A stretch of DNA of 26,311 bases from positions 1 through 26,311 of the forward strand of contig JAEZKJ010000014.1 in assembly GCA_023415545.1 (NCBI GenBank). The letters are read 5' to 3'. A model generated the notes under the pieces. That model ran no database searches. It saw nothing but the letters and a program-made list of their open reading frames with translations, and was not told where the DNA came from. Positions 8,819 through 18,115 of this stretch are shown piece by piece (within the stretch, counting starts at the first letter, position 1; every line of letters begins with the position of its first letter). Made by a program: the position numbers and the translations under genes. Source of the DNA: Bacteroidota bacterium. Lineage in GTDB: Bacteria > Bacteroidota > Bacteroidia > Bacteroidales > Bacteroidaceae.

Positions 8819-10216
8819 ATGAAAAATAGTGTACTACTAATTCCTTCTTTGTTACTCTCCTCTACAAATATTTTAGCTAAGAATGATTTAACACAAAAAG
8901 AAGCACGTCCTAATATCATATATATATTGGCCGATGATTTAGGCATAGGTGATTTAGGTTGCTATGGACAGAACATTATAAAAACTCCAAATATTGACCA
9001 ACTTGCCGCTAATGGAATGGTTTTTACCAATCACTATTCAGGCTCTACAGTCAGTGCTCCTTCACGTTGTGTTTTGCTGACAGGCAAACACACAGGTCAT
9101 TCGTATATACGTGGTAATAAACCGGGTATCGGTTATGAGTTTCCACTTGAAAAAAGTGAAACTACAGTAGCGGATTTGCTAAAGAGTGAAAATTATGCCA
9201 CTGCTTGTGTAGGCAAGTGGGGAATGGGTGGTCCTGAAGATATAGGCTCACCATGGAAACATGGCTTTGATTATTTTTTTGGGTATCTTAGTCAGCGTAA
9301 CGCCCATAAATACTATCCCGATTTCTTGTGGGAAAACGATCGTAAAATCGAATTGCAAAAGAAGGTTTATTCGCACGATATGATTTTGGAAAAGGCGCTG
9401 AACTTCATCGATAAAAACTCAGACAAGCCATTCTTCCTTTATTTTACACCTACTCTTCCTCATGCCGAACTTACTGTTCCTAACAATGACTTTGGTGATT
9501 ATGATGGAAAGTTCGAAGAGGTGCCTTTCAAACAAGGTAAAACCACTTATGGAGATCAGGAAAAACCAAGAGCCGCATATGCTGCTATGGTGAGCCGTTT
9601 AGATTATGCTGTAGGAGAAATTGTGAAATTGCTTCAAAAAGAAGGAGTATTACAAAACACTATTATCATGTTTTCATCCGATAACGGAGTACATCACGAA
9701 GGTGGTCACGATCCTGAATATTTTAATAGTAATGCAGAATTAAGAGGAACTAAACGTGACTTGTACGAAGGTGGCATACGTACTCCTTTCATTGTACGTT
9801 GGGACAATCATATTGCAAAAGGTAGCACTTCAAATCACGTTTCGGCTTTTTGGGATTTTATGCCTACCGTAGCTGAAATTCTAAATATTAAAGCTGCTAA
9901 AGATTGTAGTGGTATTTCATTCCTACCTGAATTAACGGGTAAAGGTGAACAGAAAAAGCATGATTATATTTATCACGAAACTTATGAGCAAGGTGGTAAA
10001 CAGTCGGTTATTAAGGATGGTTGGAAGCTGATTAGACTCAATATGAACCAGTCCGAGAATATAAAGGAAGAACTTTATTGCCTCGATATGGATACACAGG
10101 AAAAAACGAATTTAGCAGACCGTTATCCTAATAAAGTGAAAGAATTGAGAGATTTGGCTAACTCTATTCACACGCCAAGTAAAATATTTAAATGGGAAGC
10201 CAAAAACAAAAAATAA
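8819..10216 (+). CDS. S1-family sulfatase 1 (serine-type formylglycine)
   Basis: Periplasmic sulfatase (465 aa) predicted to release sulfate from a sugar. An N-terminal signal peptide ends near LAK (19-21). The alkaline-phosphatase-fold core starts with RPNIIYILADDLGIGDLGCYG, where Asp39-Asp40 bind the calcium. The activation motif is Ser79-Ala-Pro-Ser-Arg83, so Ser79 should be converted to formylglycine by an anSME. Further active-site elements are VGKWGMG (131-137), His215 and SSDNG with Asp288-Asn289. The HTGHSYIRGN segment (91-100) resembles the group CAZyme/SulfAtlas users call S1_16, in which some members act on 4-sulfated Gal/GalNAc; this assignment is tentative and from memory. It lies 92 bases after susD, behind a hairpin, and 6 bases before the GH36 gene. 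The sulfatase call is certain; the linkage is unknown. Confidence 0.93.
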   Translation: MKNSVLLIPSLLLSSTNILAKNDLTQKEARPNIIYILADDLGIGDLGCYGQNIIKTPNIDQLAANGMVFTNHYSGSTVSAPSRCVLLTGKHTGHSYIRGNKPGIGYEFPLEKSETTVADLLKSENYATACVGKWGMGGPEDIGSPWKHGFDYFFGYLSQRNAHKYYPDFLWENDRKIELQKKVYSHDMILEKALNFIDKNSDKPFFLYFTPTLPHAELTVPNNDFGDYDGKFEEVPFKQGKTTYGDQEKPRAAYAAMVSRLDYAVGEIVKLLQKEGVLQNTIIMFSSDNGVHHEGGHDPEYFNSNAELRGTKRDLYEGGIRTPFIVRWDNHIAKGSTSNHVSAFWDFMPTVAEILNIKAAKDCSGISFLPELTGKGEQKKHDYIYHETYEQGGKQSVIKDGWKLIRLNMNQSENIKEELYCLDMDTQEKTNLADRYPNKVKELRDLANSIHTPSKIFKWEAKNKK

Positions 10217-10222
10217 ATACAG

Positions 10223-12424
10223 ATGAAAAAAAATATTTTTGTTCAGTTTGTAGCTCTTATTTTTGCTATCAGCACAGCTTATTCACAAAATATTAAGCAA
10301 AATGTGTCGATCGATACTGAGCACTCGAGTTTAGTCTTTTCGGTAGACGAAAATAACGAACTAATATTTCGTCATTACGGGAAAAAAATGAATCACATAA
10401 ATGGCTTTTCAAAAGACCTGTTCACTTTGTCGGCTCATCAAAATTTCCCTGCTCTTTATCCTACATATGGCGGACGCAGCTATATTATACCTGCGATGAA
10501 ACTTACTCATAATGATGGGGTAATTTGTTGTGAGTTAGAACTAAAAGGTATCAAAACAAATAAAATAGATTCGAATGTTACTGAAACCATAGTCGAGCTG
10601 AAAGATAAGAAATACGATTTGTTTGTTGACGTACATTATACAGCTTATTATAAAGAAGATGTCATTACCCAATATGTTTCTGTTCGTAATCAAGAGAAGG
10701 GAAAGATAAATATTGAGCAGTTGGCTTCATCTTATATACCTCTTCAGGCCAATTCTTATTACTTGACTCACTTCTATGGCTCTTGGAGTAAGGAGATGAA
10801 CTTGAAAGAAGAAGAGTTGACCAATGGTGTAAAATCAATTGAGTCATTAAAAGGAGTAAGATCTTCACAATGCGAAAGCCCTACTTTTGTTTTATCGCTT
10901 GACGGCAAATCAAGAGAGTATGAAGGTGAGGTATATGGAGGAGCTTTGGCATGGTCGGGCAACTATAAACTTTCATTCCAAATAGGTGAAGATAAAATGT
11001 TAAACATCGTATCGGGCATGAATCCTTTTGCTGCTGCATTATCACTTAACAAAGGAGAAGAGGTGACAACTCCGGAAATGGTTTTAACTTACAGCAATGA
11101 GGGTAAGAACCGTATGTCACAAAACTTCCATAATTGGAGCAGAAAATATGCCTTGGCTCATGGAAATGATTTACGCCCTGTGGTTTTAAATAGTTGGGAA
11201 GGTACAGGTGTGAAATTTAATGAAGAGAAGATATGTGCAATGATAGATGATGCAGCTTCGTTGGGTATTGAACTTTTTGTATTGGATGACGGATGGTTTG
11301 GAAATAAATATCCTCGTAATACGACTGATGCAGGTTTAGGTGATTGGCAGGCAAATAAGGAAAAGCTACCACGAGGTATAACTTATTTGGCTGAATATGC
11401 AAAAGAGAAAGGATTACAATTTGGGCTTTGGGTGGAACCAGAGATGGTTAATCCTAAAAGTGAATTAGCCGAGAAACATCCTGATTGGGTAGTGAAAACT
11501 GATAGATATACTCCTTATACCGAACGTAATCAATGGCTTCTTGACCTCACTAATCCTAAAGTGCAGGATTTCATTGAGAAGACAATTGATGATATGGTAG
11601 CCATGTCACCTAATTTGACTTACATTAAGTGGGATGCCAATCGCTATGTAAATAATGTTGGGTCTTCCTACTTGCCAGCTGACAAACAAAGCCATTTTTG
11701 GTATGACTATGTGAAGGGTTTATATTCAGTATATAATAAAATTAGAAAAAAATATCCCGATTTGTTATTACAAGCATGCTCTTCGGGTGGTGGTCGTATG
11801 GATTTTGGCTCATTGAAATATCATGATGAATTTTGGGCCAGCGATAATACCAATGCATTGGACAGAATTTATATCCAACATGGCTCAAGCATGTTCTTCC
11901 CAGCTATGGCAATTGGTTCACACGTATCTACCGCTCCAAATCATCAAACCGGTATGACTCTTCCTTTAAAATTCCGTTTTGATGTAGCTATGTCCGGACG
12001 TTTTGGAATGGAGCTACAACCAAAAGACATGAATAATAAAGAATTGGAATATTCTAAAAAAGCGATAGAAACTTATAAGCGCATTCGTCCGGTGATCCAG
12101 CATGGCGATTTGTATCGTCTAATTTCTCCATATGATGATGTAAATCGTGCATCGTTAATGTATGTTTCTCAAAAGAAAGATCAAGCTATATTATTTGTAT
12201 ATAACACAGGATATCATGAAAGAAATGAACGTTGTATAGTGAAGTTAAAAGGTTTGAATCCTGACGCAAAGTACAAGGTAACAGAAATAAATAAATTGGT
12301 TAAATCGGCATTTAAACAATCAGACGTTGTGCTTGAAGGCGAATACCTAATGAATGTTGGTATACCATTTACAATGAACAGGCCATACGAAAGTTGTGTG
12401 CTTGAACTTACTGAAGTAAAATAA
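10223..12424 (+). CDS. GH36-family alpha-galactosidase
   Basis: Retaining exo-glycosidase (733 aa) expected to remove terminal alpha-D-galactose. A signal peptide ends near residue 21 (AYS/Q) without a lipobox, so it is probably periplasmic. Family order is clear: an N-terminal beta-supersandwich (about 25-310), a TIM barrel with NSWEGTGVKF (323-332) and LDDGWFG (354-360), and a C-terminal beta domain. Asp471 in IKWD (468-471) is the expected nucleophile, and Asp541 in SDN the acid/base. The substrate-pocket motif CSSGGGRMDFG lies at 519-529. It is 6 bases after sulfatase 1 and 26 bases before the GH27-like gene, so two alpha-galactosidase-type genes lie side by side. GH36 also includes alpha-N-acetylgalactosaminidases and transferases, but the overall sequence fits bacterial alpha-galactosidase best. 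Confidence 0.92.
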   Translation: MKKNIFVQFVALIFAISTAYSQNIKQNVSIDTEHSSLVFSVDENNELIFRHYGKKMNHINGFSKDLFTLSAHQNFPALYPTYGGRSYIIPAMKLTHNDGVICCELELKGIKTNKIDSNVTETIVELKDKKYDLFVDVHYTAYYKEDVITQYVSVRNQEKGKINIEQLASSYIPLQANSYYLTHFYGSWSKEMNLKEEELTNGVKSIESLKGVRSSQCESPTFVLSLDGKSREYEGEVYGGALAWSGNYKLSFQIGEDKMLNIVSGMNPFAAALSLNKGEEVTTPEMVLTYSNEGKNRMSQNFHNWSRKYALAHGNDLRPVVLNSWEGTGVKFNEEKICAMIDDAASLGIELFVLDDGWFGNKYPRNTTDAGLGDWQANKEKLPRGITYLAEYAKEKGLQFGLWVEPEMVNPKSELAEKHPDWVVKTDRYTPYTERNQWLLDLTNPKVQDFIEKTIDDMVAMSPNLTYIKWDANRYVNNVGSSYLPADKQSHFWYDYVKGLYSVYNKIRKKYPDLLLQACSSGGGRMDFGSLKYHDEFWASDNTNALDRIYIQHGSSMFFPAMAIGSHVSTAPNHQTGMTLPLKFRFDVAMSGRFGMELQPKDMNNKELEYSKKAIETYKRIRPVIQHGDLYRLISPYDDVNRASLMYVSQKKDQAILFVYNTGYHERNERCIVKLKGLNPDAKYKVTEINKLVKSAFKQSDVVLEGEYLMNVGIPFTMNRPYESCVLELTEVK

Positions 12425-12450
12425 CTTATAAATCAAAAAAGAACGGAATA

Positions 12451-13872
12451 ATGAAAAAAATAATATTTACTGCTTTTCTTTGTGCTATTGCATTATGCAG
12501 CTGCAAGTCAGTGACTACTGAAAAGGAATTCACAGTACCTACTCCTCCTATGGGATGGAATAGTTTTGACAGTTACGGAACATATTTGTATGAAGATGCT
12601 GCCATGAAAAACTTAGAGGCTTTCGCCGAGAAGTTGGCACCACATGGTTATGAATATTTTGTAATCGACGCAGGTTGGTTTGGCGAATATGATTTAGTTC
12701 CCGGGACCTTATATCCAAAAGAAAAACATGCAAAGAATCTGAATATCAACGAATATGGTTTGTTACAACCTTCAAAAACTTATTTTCCTAATGGATTGAA
12801 GCCATTAATAGATCGTTGTCACGAATTGGGACTAAAATTTGGTATTCACATTATGCGTGGAATCCCTCGTATATCTGTAGAAAGAAATACTCCGATTAAG
12901 GGTACAAATTATCGTGCACAAGATATCGTTGATACTACAAGTATATGCAAATGGTGTCCACAAAATTATGGTGTAGACATGACCCGTCCAGGAGCTCAGG
13001 AATTTTATGATAGTTGGATAGCTCAGTTGGCTGAATGGGGAGTAGATTTCATTAAAGCTGATGATATTGTACCTTTCCCTGCTGAAGTAGAGGCTGTAGC
13101 AAAAGCGATTAAAAATAGTGGTCGTAATATAGTATTAAGCCTTAGCCCTGGAGGATTTGTAGATGATACCCAACTTGATTTCTTTAAATTGGGAAATATG
13201 TTGCGCGTAACAAAGGATATTTGGGATGAGCAAATAGGATTGAATCAATGCTTCAATGCATGGAGAAAATGGCAAGGCAAAGAAGATGCTAATTTCTTTA
13301 TCGATATGGATATGATCCCATTCGGTGAGCTTCAAGTAATGAGTCCCGTACCCGATGGACTTACCGGTAAAGAGTCGAATGATGAAATTAAGAAGATGAA
13401 GAAAGAGGGTAAACTGACAAATATTGAATTACTTTCGGGTAAAGGATTCCATCGTCAGTCTCAATTAACTCAGGATCAAATGTATACTTTTATTACTATG
13501 CGAGCTCTAGCTGCTTCACCATTGATGATGGGTGGAAATTTGCTTACTCTCGATGATTTTTCATTAAGTCTTTTGACTAATCCAGAAATGATAGCTTGTA
13601 ATCAAAATGCTGTAATGGGAGCTTTGAAGTACGATCAAAGTAAAATTGAAATTTGGAACACTCCGAAAAAAGACAGTAATGAGGGTTGGATTGGTATTTT
13701 TAATCGTAATACTGAAAATTCTCAGCAATATATAATATCTTCTTCTGAGTTAGGATTGGCTGATGAAAATTATTCATTGAAAGATATTTGGGGCAATTCT
13801 GAATTATCTTTTAATCAAGAGGTATTAGTTCCAGCCAACGGAGTGATATTTATTAAATATACAGTTAAATAA
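12451..13872 (+). CDS. GH27-like alpha-galactosidase lipoprotein
   Basis: Predicted retaining clan GH-D glycosidase (473 aa) acting on terminal alpha-galactose or the structurally similar beta-L-arabinopyranose. The signal peptide carries a lipobox at Cys18 (ALCSC), and no acidic surface-export signal follows. The GH27 start is clear (TPPMGWNSFDSYG, 31-43; YFVIDAGWFGEY). The expected nucleophile is Asp204 in FIKADD, where many GH27 enzymes have KYDNC. The acid/base is Asp256 in RVTKDIWD. A C-terminal beta domain completes the protein. The altered residues beside the nucleophile, plus an insert with SICKWCPQNYGVDMTRPG (164-181), set it apart from plant-type GH27 and suggest a different specificity. 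It lies 26 bases after the GH36 gene. Family confidence is high; specificity is open. Confidence 0.87.
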   Translation: MKKIIFTAFLCAIALCSCKSVTTEKEFTVPTPPMGWNSFDSYGTYLYEDAAMKNLEAFAEKLAPHGYEYFVIDAGWFGEYDLVPGTLYPKEKHAKNLNINEYGLLQPSKTYFPNGLKPLIDRCHELGLKFGIHIMRGIPRISVERNTPIKGTNYRAQDIVDTTSICKWCPQNYGVDMTRPGAQEFYDSWIAQLAEWGVDFIKADDIVPFPAEVEAVAKAIKNSGRNIVLSLSPGGFVDDTQLDFFKLGNMLRVTKDIWDEQIGLNQCFNAWRKWQGKEDANFFIDMDMIPFGELQVMSPVPDGLTGKESNDEIKKMKKEGKLTNIELLSGKGFHRQSQLTQDQMYTFITMRALAASPLMMGGNLLTLDDFSLSLLTNPEMIACNQNAVMGALKYDQSKIEIWNTPKKDSNEGWIGIFNRNTENSQQYIISSSELGLADENYSLKDIWGNSELSFNQEVLVPANGVIFIKYTVK

Positions 13873-13889
13873 TTCAATAGGTTTAATAT

Positions 13890-14840
13890 ATGAAACGAAT
13901 AGGAAAAATGCTTGCTATAGCATTATTGATTTCAATGGGTTGGCTAAATATAAATGCAGCTACTATCATAAAAGACATAGTTAAAGTTGCAGATGGTTTC
14001 GAAATTCCTATTTCTATTATGGTGCCCGATGGTGATGGCCCATTTCCGGTATATTTCAATGTACATGGTGGTGGATGGCTCGGTGGCACCAAAACTAAAG
14101 TACCAAATGCTTCATTAGGAGCAGCAGCAGAAGAAATGTGTGATAATTTGGGAATTGTGATGGTGGGATTGGCTTATAGATGTATGGACCAAAATGGAGA
14201 TTTTGATAAAGCCATGGAAGATGTAATGGATTCATATAAATGGGTGAAAGAACGTGCCAAGCAATTCAAATGTGATTTCAACAAGGTGGGATTTGGTGGT
14301 GGTTCTGCCGGTACACCTATCTCAGCTTTAGCGGCACAATGGATACCTGAATGCAGCGTTTATGTTGGTATAAATGGCATTTACGATTTTACTGCTGTGC
14401 CAAGAAATAGATATGAAAATGCAGATGAAAATAAAAGGGCAAAATTTGAAAAAGAACGTGCTATTAAGTATAAGTTATATACACCTGAAGAGCAACGCAG
14501 AGCTTCAGCTATCTTTTTCTTGAAAAAAAATCCTCCTGCAAGTCTATTTATTCATGGTGATGCTGACAAAACAATCGATTATAAGCAGAGTGTGAACTTC
14601 GCCAAAGCCATTAATGAACATGGTGGAACGGCTTCTGTGTTGATTCATCCTAATGCAGGTCATGCTTTTTATAAAATTTGGAATGCTGATCTTTATCGAA
14701 AGAGTTCGAATGCAGTTATGGAGCATTTTGTAAAGTATTTCAACATTAAGAATGCTAATAAAGAAGGCTTTCGCAAAGCTATTGAAAAGACTCTGAGAGA
14801 TGCAAAAGGAAAGAGCAAGAAAGATTTAAAAGAATCTTAA
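13890..14840 (+). CDS. Alpha/beta-hydrolase, carbohydrate-esterase-like (possible deacetylase)
   Basis: Secreted alpha/beta-hydrolase of 316 residues with a signal peptide (cleavage near Ala23). The oxyanion motif HGGGW is at 59-63. The expected catalytic triad is Ser139 in GGGSAG, Asp225 in HGDADKT and His258 in NAGHAF. The architecture matches the BD-FAE/carboxylesterase-type group, which includes enzymes that remove acetyl, feruloyl or other acyl groups from polysaccharides. A basic, lysine-rich tail (from about 285 to the end) is unusual and of unknown purpose. It lies 17 bases after the GH27-like gene and 10 bases before sulfatase 2, clearly within the operon. The likely role is removing O-acyl groups that block the exo-enzymes; the acyl group and sugar are unknown. 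A lipase or peptidase role is less likely given the context. Confidence 0.84.
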   Translation: MKRIGKMLAIALLISMGWLNINAATIIKDIVKVADGFEIPISIMVPDGDGPFPVYFNVHGGGWLGGTKTKVPNASLGAAAEEMCDNLGIVMVGLAYRCMDQNGDFDKAMEDVMDSYKWVKERAKQFKCDFNKVGFGGGSAGTPISALAAQWIPECSVYVGINGIYDFTAVPRNRYENADENKRAKFEKERAIKYKLYTPEEQRRASAIFFLKKNPPASLFIHGDADKTIDYKQSVNFAKAINEHGGTASVLIHPNAGHAFYKIWNADLYRKSSNAVMEHFVKYFNIKNANKEGFRKAIEKTLRDAKGKSKKDLKES

Positions 14841-14850
14841 TAAACACATT

Positions 14851-16371
14851 ATGAACCTAAATTGGAAATTATTTTGCCCTGCTTCTATAGGTGTGTTGGC
14901 CCCTTCATTGGCGTTGGCACAGCAACTTAACAAACCTAATGTAATTGTTATCATGGCCGATGATTTAGGCTATGGCGACATAAGTTGTAATGGTAGCAAT
15001 ACAATTCACACACCCAATGTGGAAAGATTGACCAATAATGGTGTGCGTTTTACTGATGCACATTCAGTGGCTGCTACAAGCACTCCATCAAGATATTCTT
15101 TTTTAACAGGACATTATTCCTGGAGAAGAAAAGATACAGGTATAGCAACTGGTGATGCAGGAATGATAATACGTCCGGAACAATATACAGTAGCTGATTT
15201 GTTTAAAGAGAATGGTTATGCAACTTGTGCCATAGGTAAATGGCATTTGGGTATTGGTGATAAAACCGGAGAACAAAATTGGAATGAAAAGATTACTCCA
15301 AACTTGTCAGATATCGGTTTTAGTCATTCTTATATTATGGCAGCTACCGGCGATAGGGTGCCTTGTGTCTATATTGAAAATGGAGAAGTGGCCAATTACG
15401 ATGCCTCTGCTCCTATTGAAGTAAGTTATAATAAACCATTTCCAGGACTTCCTACAGGGAAAGATAATCCAGAATTATTGTATAATTTAAAGCCAAGTTA
15501 CGGACATGACCAAGCCATAGTAAATGGAATTAGCCGCATAGGATATATGAAAGGTGGCGGAAAGGCTCTATGGAAAGATGAAAATATTGCAGATAGCATT
15601 GTATCTCATGCTATTGAATTTATTAGGTCACACAAGGATAAACCTTTCTTCTTATATTGTGCTACCAACGACATCCATGTACCTCGCTTCCCTCACGAAC
15701 GTTTTCGTGATAAGAGTGGTATGGGGTATCGTGGTGATGCTATCCTTCAATTCGATTGGTCGGTTGGTAAACTGTTGGATGTCCTTGACGAATTAGGTTT
15801 AACCGAGAATACAATAGTGGTTTTGACTAGTGATAATGGGCCGGTTGTGGACGATGGCTATAAAGACAAATCAATAGAATTATTGGGCGATCACCGTCCA
15901 TGGGGTCCTTATCGTGGAAGTAAATACAGTAATTTTGAAGCAGGAACACGAGTGCCATTTATTGTAAGTTGGCCGGGTAAAGTAAAAAAAGGTGTCTCAT
16001 CGGCATTAATCTCTCACATAGACTTTATGGGTACAATGGCTGAACTGTTAGGTACTACATTGAACAATGAACAGATTTCAGATAGCAAAGGTTATTTAAA
16101 ATCTTGGCTAGGGAAGTCAAAAAAAGGACGTGACTATGTAATTGAAGCTGCAGGAGCTTTATCGGTATCCGATGGTGAATGGAAATATATCACTCCTAAT
16201 GACAAGCGAACTTATAACCCTAATACAAGAGTTGAAACAGGTAACTACCCTTCTGATCAGTTGTACAATTTAAAAAAAGACTTGAGTGAAAAGAAAAATG
16301 TTGCCAGTCAATATCCTAAAGAGGTGCAAAGACTCAAGAAAATATTACAAAATGAAAGTAAAAACCTTTGA
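14851..16371 (+). CDS. S1-family sulfatase 2 (serine-type formylglycine)
   Basis: Second sulfatase (506 aa), from a different lineage than the first. The signal peptide ends near LAQ (22-24). The core begins KPNVIVIMADDLGYGDISCNG with metal-binding Asp37-Asp38. The activation motif is Ser77-Thr-Pro-Ser-Arg81, again serine-type. It then reads RYSFLTGHYSWRR followed by TGIATGDAGMIIRPEQYTVA, IGKWHLGIG and, later, LTSDNGPV. The STPSRYSFLTG...GDA...II pattern recalls the S1_15 group, whose characterised Bacteroides members remove 6-sulfate from Gal or GalNAc; this is tentative. It starts 10 bases after the esterase and ends 17 bases before TIM-barrel hydrolase A. If both tentative groups hold, sulfatases 1 and 2 would remove sulfate from different positions of galactose-type units. 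Confidence 0.93.
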   Translation: MNLNWKLFCPASIGVLAPSLALAQQLNKPNVIVIMADDLGYGDISCNGSNTIHTPNVERLTNNGVRFTDAHSVAATSTPSRYSFLTGHYSWRRKDTGIATGDAGMIIRPEQYTVADLFKENGYATCAIGKWHLGIGDKTGEQNWNEKITPNLSDIGFSHSYIMAATGDRVPCVYIENGEVANYDASAPIEVSYNKPFPGLPTGKDNPELLYNLKPSYGHDQAIVNGISRIGYMKGGGKALWKDENIADSIVSHAIEFIRSHKDKPFFLYCATNDIHVPRFPHERFRDKSGMGYRGDAILQFDWSVGKLLDVLDELGLTENTIVVLTSDNGPVVDDGYKDKSIELLGDHRPWGPYRGSKYSNFEAGTRVPFIVSWPGKVKKGVSSALISHIDFMGTMAELLGTTLNNEQISDSKGYLKSWLGKSKKGRDYVIEAAGALSVSDGEWKYITPNDKRTYNPNTRVETGNYPSDQLYNLKKDLSEKKNVASQYPKEVQRLKKILQNESKNL

Positions 16372-16388
16372 TAAAAAATACTAGTCTT

Positions 16389-18098
16389 ATGAAAAAAAGA
16401 AACTTTCTTTTATTGATTATAGCCATATTTACCCTTTCGGTGTATGGACAAAGTAAAAATGATAAATCTTATCCGTATGGTGTATGGACTGGTGGTAATA
16501 TAACTTCTGATATTGTAGACTTGGTTAGAGGAAGAATGGTAGCAAGTCATTGGCGTACCATTGAGCCTGAAAAAGGGGAATGGAATTGGGAATCTATAGA
16601 ACCTAGAATCAAGCAAGCTACAAAATTAGGTAAATATGTGGGTATGATTATTTATGTTGGTCCCGATAGTCCTAATTGGATTTATGAAAATGGAGTACCA
16701 AAAGTAGAAACACCTGATAAGATAAATGTGCGTGGTGGCTCACATAAAGCACGCTTCCCTTATTATCCTTATTATCTTCATCCCAATTATCGTGAGTTTT
16801 GGTTTAATCAAATCCGTACCACTGCTGACTGGGTAGCAAAATTGCCTAAAAAGACTCGTGAAAAGATTCTTTTTGTTCAAACTGCTGAAGGAACTACAGG
16901 TGATGAAGGTCCTTATAAAGGTGAACCATACGAAAAAAAGTACAGAATCAGTAATGAGATCGGAACTGGTAAAGGATGGGTTGACTTGAAGATAGATGCA
17001 TGGCGAATATTCCGTGACAAATATACTGCAATGAATCCACCTATTCGCTTATTGATTAATTCAGGCAATCAGCAACAGTATGAAGCTATTCTAGATACAT
17101 TGGTACCCGATGCTTGGAAAAAATCTGGACACCCAGGTCATATCTATCAATATAATGGCGAAAAAACCTATATAAAGAACAAAAAAGCTGATATTTGGAA
17201 TCGTTGTTCTAATGGTGAATTCCGTCGTTTCCGCTCAGAAATGGATGAGACTGAAAATGGTTGGTTTAAAGAGAACTATATCCAAAATATGTACTGGCTA
17301 TGTACCTATAATTTGTATTATGGACTAGATATGTTACTTTTAAGTGGCAAATTAATTGCAGACCCAAAATACCGAGTTAGTTTCGAGTTCTATAATAAGT
17401 ATGCCGGACAAAAAGATCCATCTGAAGCTATTGGAGCATTTTCGGCTATGAAAGATGTATTGGATGCAGCCGATACTGAACGTTTCCCTGAAAATATATT
17501 CGGTAAAGCTATTGACACAAACAAAGAACGATTTGCAGCTATAGCTAAGAAGTATGAAAAGTTTGGTGCTCGTAACGGCGATATCGATCATGCCATAGGA
17601 GGTGCTATGAGTAATCGTAAGTCTATAGCCATGAATGATGTAGGTTTTGACTTGGAGCCAGGAAACTATGAGCTTTTCCTTAATCAAATAGATGCTAACG
17701 CAACAAGCCAAGGATGGTGGAACGTGGGGCCAAAGAATCAACCTTATGGACGTTTCGCTAGAGGATTTGACGTTAAAAACGGCAAAAATGAGATGTATTT
17801 TGCATTGAACAAAAATTTCTTTGCAAAAAATAAAGATAAAGTGGTGAAGGTTCGCGTGGTGTACTTTGATGAAGGACAAGGTAAATGGTCTTTAAACTAT
17901 GTAGATAAGAATGGTAAAGTACAAAAGGCTATTGAGGTTAAAAATAAAAAATCAAATAAATGGAAAGAAGTTGAAGTTACTATAAACGATGCAGCTTTTA
18001 TAGCAAATGGTCCTAAAGGATCGGATTTGATTTTGAGAAATGAAAGCCAAGAAGATACAAAATTCCACATGATAGAATTAACACGAAAGAACTTATAA
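16389..18098 (+). CDS. Unassigned GH-A-like TIM-barrel glycoside hydrolase A with C-terminal beta-sandwich
   Basis: Secreted protein of 569 residues; the ATG at 16389 is preferred over an upstream TTG at 16368 because it opens directly on a signal peptide (MKKRNFLLLIIAIFTLSVYG). The start of the barrel looks like clan GH-A (MVASHWRTIEPEKGEWNWES). Glu173 in TTGDEG is the candidate acid/base and Glu284 in FRSEMDE the candidate nucleophile. They align, 111 residues apart, with Glu176 and Glu291 of the protein at 22387-24045. From about residue 435 a beta-sandwich follows (YGRFARGFDV, VRVVYFDEGQGKWSLNY, FHMIELTRKNL), found again in that protein. No CAZy family was recognised. It may be an exo- or endo-galactosidase or arabinanase and could provide the missing backbone-cleaving step. 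It has no lipobox, so it is probably periplasmic. Confidence 0.75.
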   Translation: MKKRNFLLLIIAIFTLSVYGQSKNDKSYPYGVWTGGNITSDIVDLVRGRMVASHWRTIEPEKGEWNWESIEPRIKQATKLGKYVGMIIYVGPDSPNWIYENGVPKVETPDKINVRGGSHKARFPYYPYYLHPNYREFWFNQIRTTADWVAKLPKKTREKILFVQTAEGTTGDEGPYKGEPYEKKYRISNEIGTGKGWVDLKIDAWRIFRDKYTAMNPPIRLLINSGNQQQYEAILDTLVPDAWKKSGHPGHIYQYNGEKTYIKNKKADIWNRCSNGEFRRFRSEMDETENGWFKENYIQNMYWLCTYNLYYGLDMLLLSGKLIADPKYRVSFEFYNKYAGQKDPSEAIGAFSAMKDVLDAADTERFPENIFGKAIDTNKERFAAIAKKYEKFGARNGDIDHAIGGAMSNRKSIAMNDVGFDLEPGNYELFLNQIDANATSQGWWNVGPKNQPYGRFARGFDVKNGKNEMYFALNKNFFAKNKDKVVKVRVVYFDEGQGKWSLNYVDKNGKVQKAIEVKNKKSNKWKEVEVTINDAAFIANGPKGSDLILRNESQEDTKFHMIELTRKNL

Positions 18099-18115
18099 CT
18101 TATTAGAATAGTTTT

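Noticed and set aside
16368..16388. TTG start for hydrolase A, overlapping the sulfatase 2 stop
   Set aside because: The in-frame ATG at 16389 begins directly with a typical signal peptide; the extra seven residues would spoil its N-terminus.
17352..17879. Minus-strand frame of 175 codons inside hydrolase A
   Set aside because: It is antisense to a secreted enzyme frame whose C-terminal domain is conserved in a second protein. The product has no recognisable domain; it is a shadow of codon use.
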